Shown one piece after another: positions 6,138-6,391 of a stretch of DNA of 6,391 nucleotides. Origin of the DNA: Acidiferrobacteraceae bacterium (lineage in GTDB: Bacteria; Pseudomonadota; Gammaproteobacteria; Arenicellales; UBA868); contig PCBE01000003.1 in assembly GCA_002731295.1 (NCBI GenBank), forward strand, positions 6,168 through 12,558. The letters run 5' to 3'. A program made the translations under genes and the position numbers. The stretch's first letter is position 1. Each line of letters opens with the position of its first letter. The notes beneath the pieces are model-generated. The model made no database searches and had not been told where the DNA came from. It saw only the letters and a program-made list of their open reading frames with translations.

Positions 6138-6391
6138 CTAATAGGTGGCTTCGGAATCTCCCAAAGCACCATCTGGAAGTGTAATTCCCAAACCCGCCCC
6201 GGATGGCGGGGCGATACGGAATTTACCCATACTGACGACACCCTTGAGGTCCAGTTCCCGCACCAACGGTTCACGCAGATCACAACCGGCAATCAACAGA
6301 TCCGGCGGAGCACCTACAGCAAGATGCAAGATTGCTGCTGTCGCAATATCACCGCACCATGGGCCGTCAATACGCATTTTCATACCACTGC
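6138..6391 (-). CDS. Mandelate racemase/muconate lactonizing enzyme family protein (C-terminal fragment)
   Basis: The frame is open from the right edge to a TAG at 6140-6138, giving the last 83 or so residues of a longer gene. The segment RIDGPWCGDIATAAILHLA matches the last barrel strands of the enolase superfamily, where a D-x-x-x-G-x-I pattern is followed by an AA-x-x-HLA helix. It is followed by a CDLREPL loop and a closing PPSGAGLGITLPDGALGD, typical of the end of these proteins. By family knowledge, members abstract the proton next to a carboxylate in a metal-dependent step and act as racemases, epimerases, dehydratases or cycloisomerases. The catalytic lysines and metal ligands lie outside the window, so the reaction cannot be assigned. 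Its position before a dienelactone hydrolase gene is suggestive of lactone chemistry. Confidence 0.85.
   Translation of the reverse strand, partial: SGMKMRIDGPWCGDIATAAILHLAVGAPPDLLIAGCDLREPLVRELDLKGVVSMGKFRIAPPSGAGLGITLPDGALGDSEATY

Noticed and set aside
5821..6141. Plus-strand open frame of 106 codons partly covering the gap upstream of the hydrolase gene
   Set aside because: It runs antisense over the hydrolase N-terminus, its translation resembles no family I know, and it has no ribosome binding site of note. It is best explained as chance.
6193..6213. GC-rich inverted repeat (CCCGCC/GGCGGG, with an alternative CGCCCC/GGGGCG register) resembling a terminator stem
   Set aside because: It lies inside the enolase-family coding region, encoding the conserved PPSGAGLG stretch, and no T-run follows it on the minus strand.
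1..6391. Search for mobile elements, CRISPR repeats, tRNA genes or defence genes
   Set aside because: No transposase-like protein, terminal repeats, regularly spaced repeats or tRNA-like cloverleaf was seen. Genes account for about 93% of the window.

Overview
All six genes in this window lie on the minus strand, so they read right to left. The DNA is of moderate GC content. A Tat-exported family 5 solute-binding protein and a Dpp/Opp-type transporter point to a bacterium, most likely a Gram-negative proteobacterium. Nothing in the window fixes the genus.

Layout in the direction of transcription. The end of an enolase-superfamily gene (mandelate racemase/muconate lactonizing type) enters from the right edge and stops at 6138. 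A 183-base gap follows, with a possible weak promoter. Next is a two-domain protein (4713-5954): an N-terminal dienelactone hydrolase with an intact Cys-Asp-His triad, fused to a C-terminal SnoaL/NTF2-like domain. A 108-base leader containing inverted repeats and a strong Shine-Dalgarno site then precedes the binding protein (3057-4604). A 112-base spacer with a perfect 13-bp hairpin separates it from the membrane and ATPase genes. These are a DppB-like permease (1937-2944), a DppC-like permease (1078-1944), a DppD-like ATPase (191-1081) and the first 66 codons of a DppF-like ATPase cut by the left edge. The last four genes overlap by 8, 4 and 8 bases, so they almost certainly form one translationally coupled unit.

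The five transporter genes make one complete PepT-family ABC importer (binding protein, two permeases, two ATPases). The two genes upstream are catabolic. An enolase-superfamily enzyme beside a dienelactone hydrolase recalls the cycloisomerase/lactone-hydrolase pairing of aromatic-ring degradation. A reasonable inference is that the locus imports a small carboxylated or cyclic compound and processes it through a lactone or similar ester. The substrate cannot be read from the sequence.

I see no mobile element, CRISPR array, tRNA, rRNA or defence system. The points most worth a second look are the hydrolase-NTF2 fusion in this context, the two intercistronic structured regions, and the reduced C-terminus of the DppD-like ATPase.
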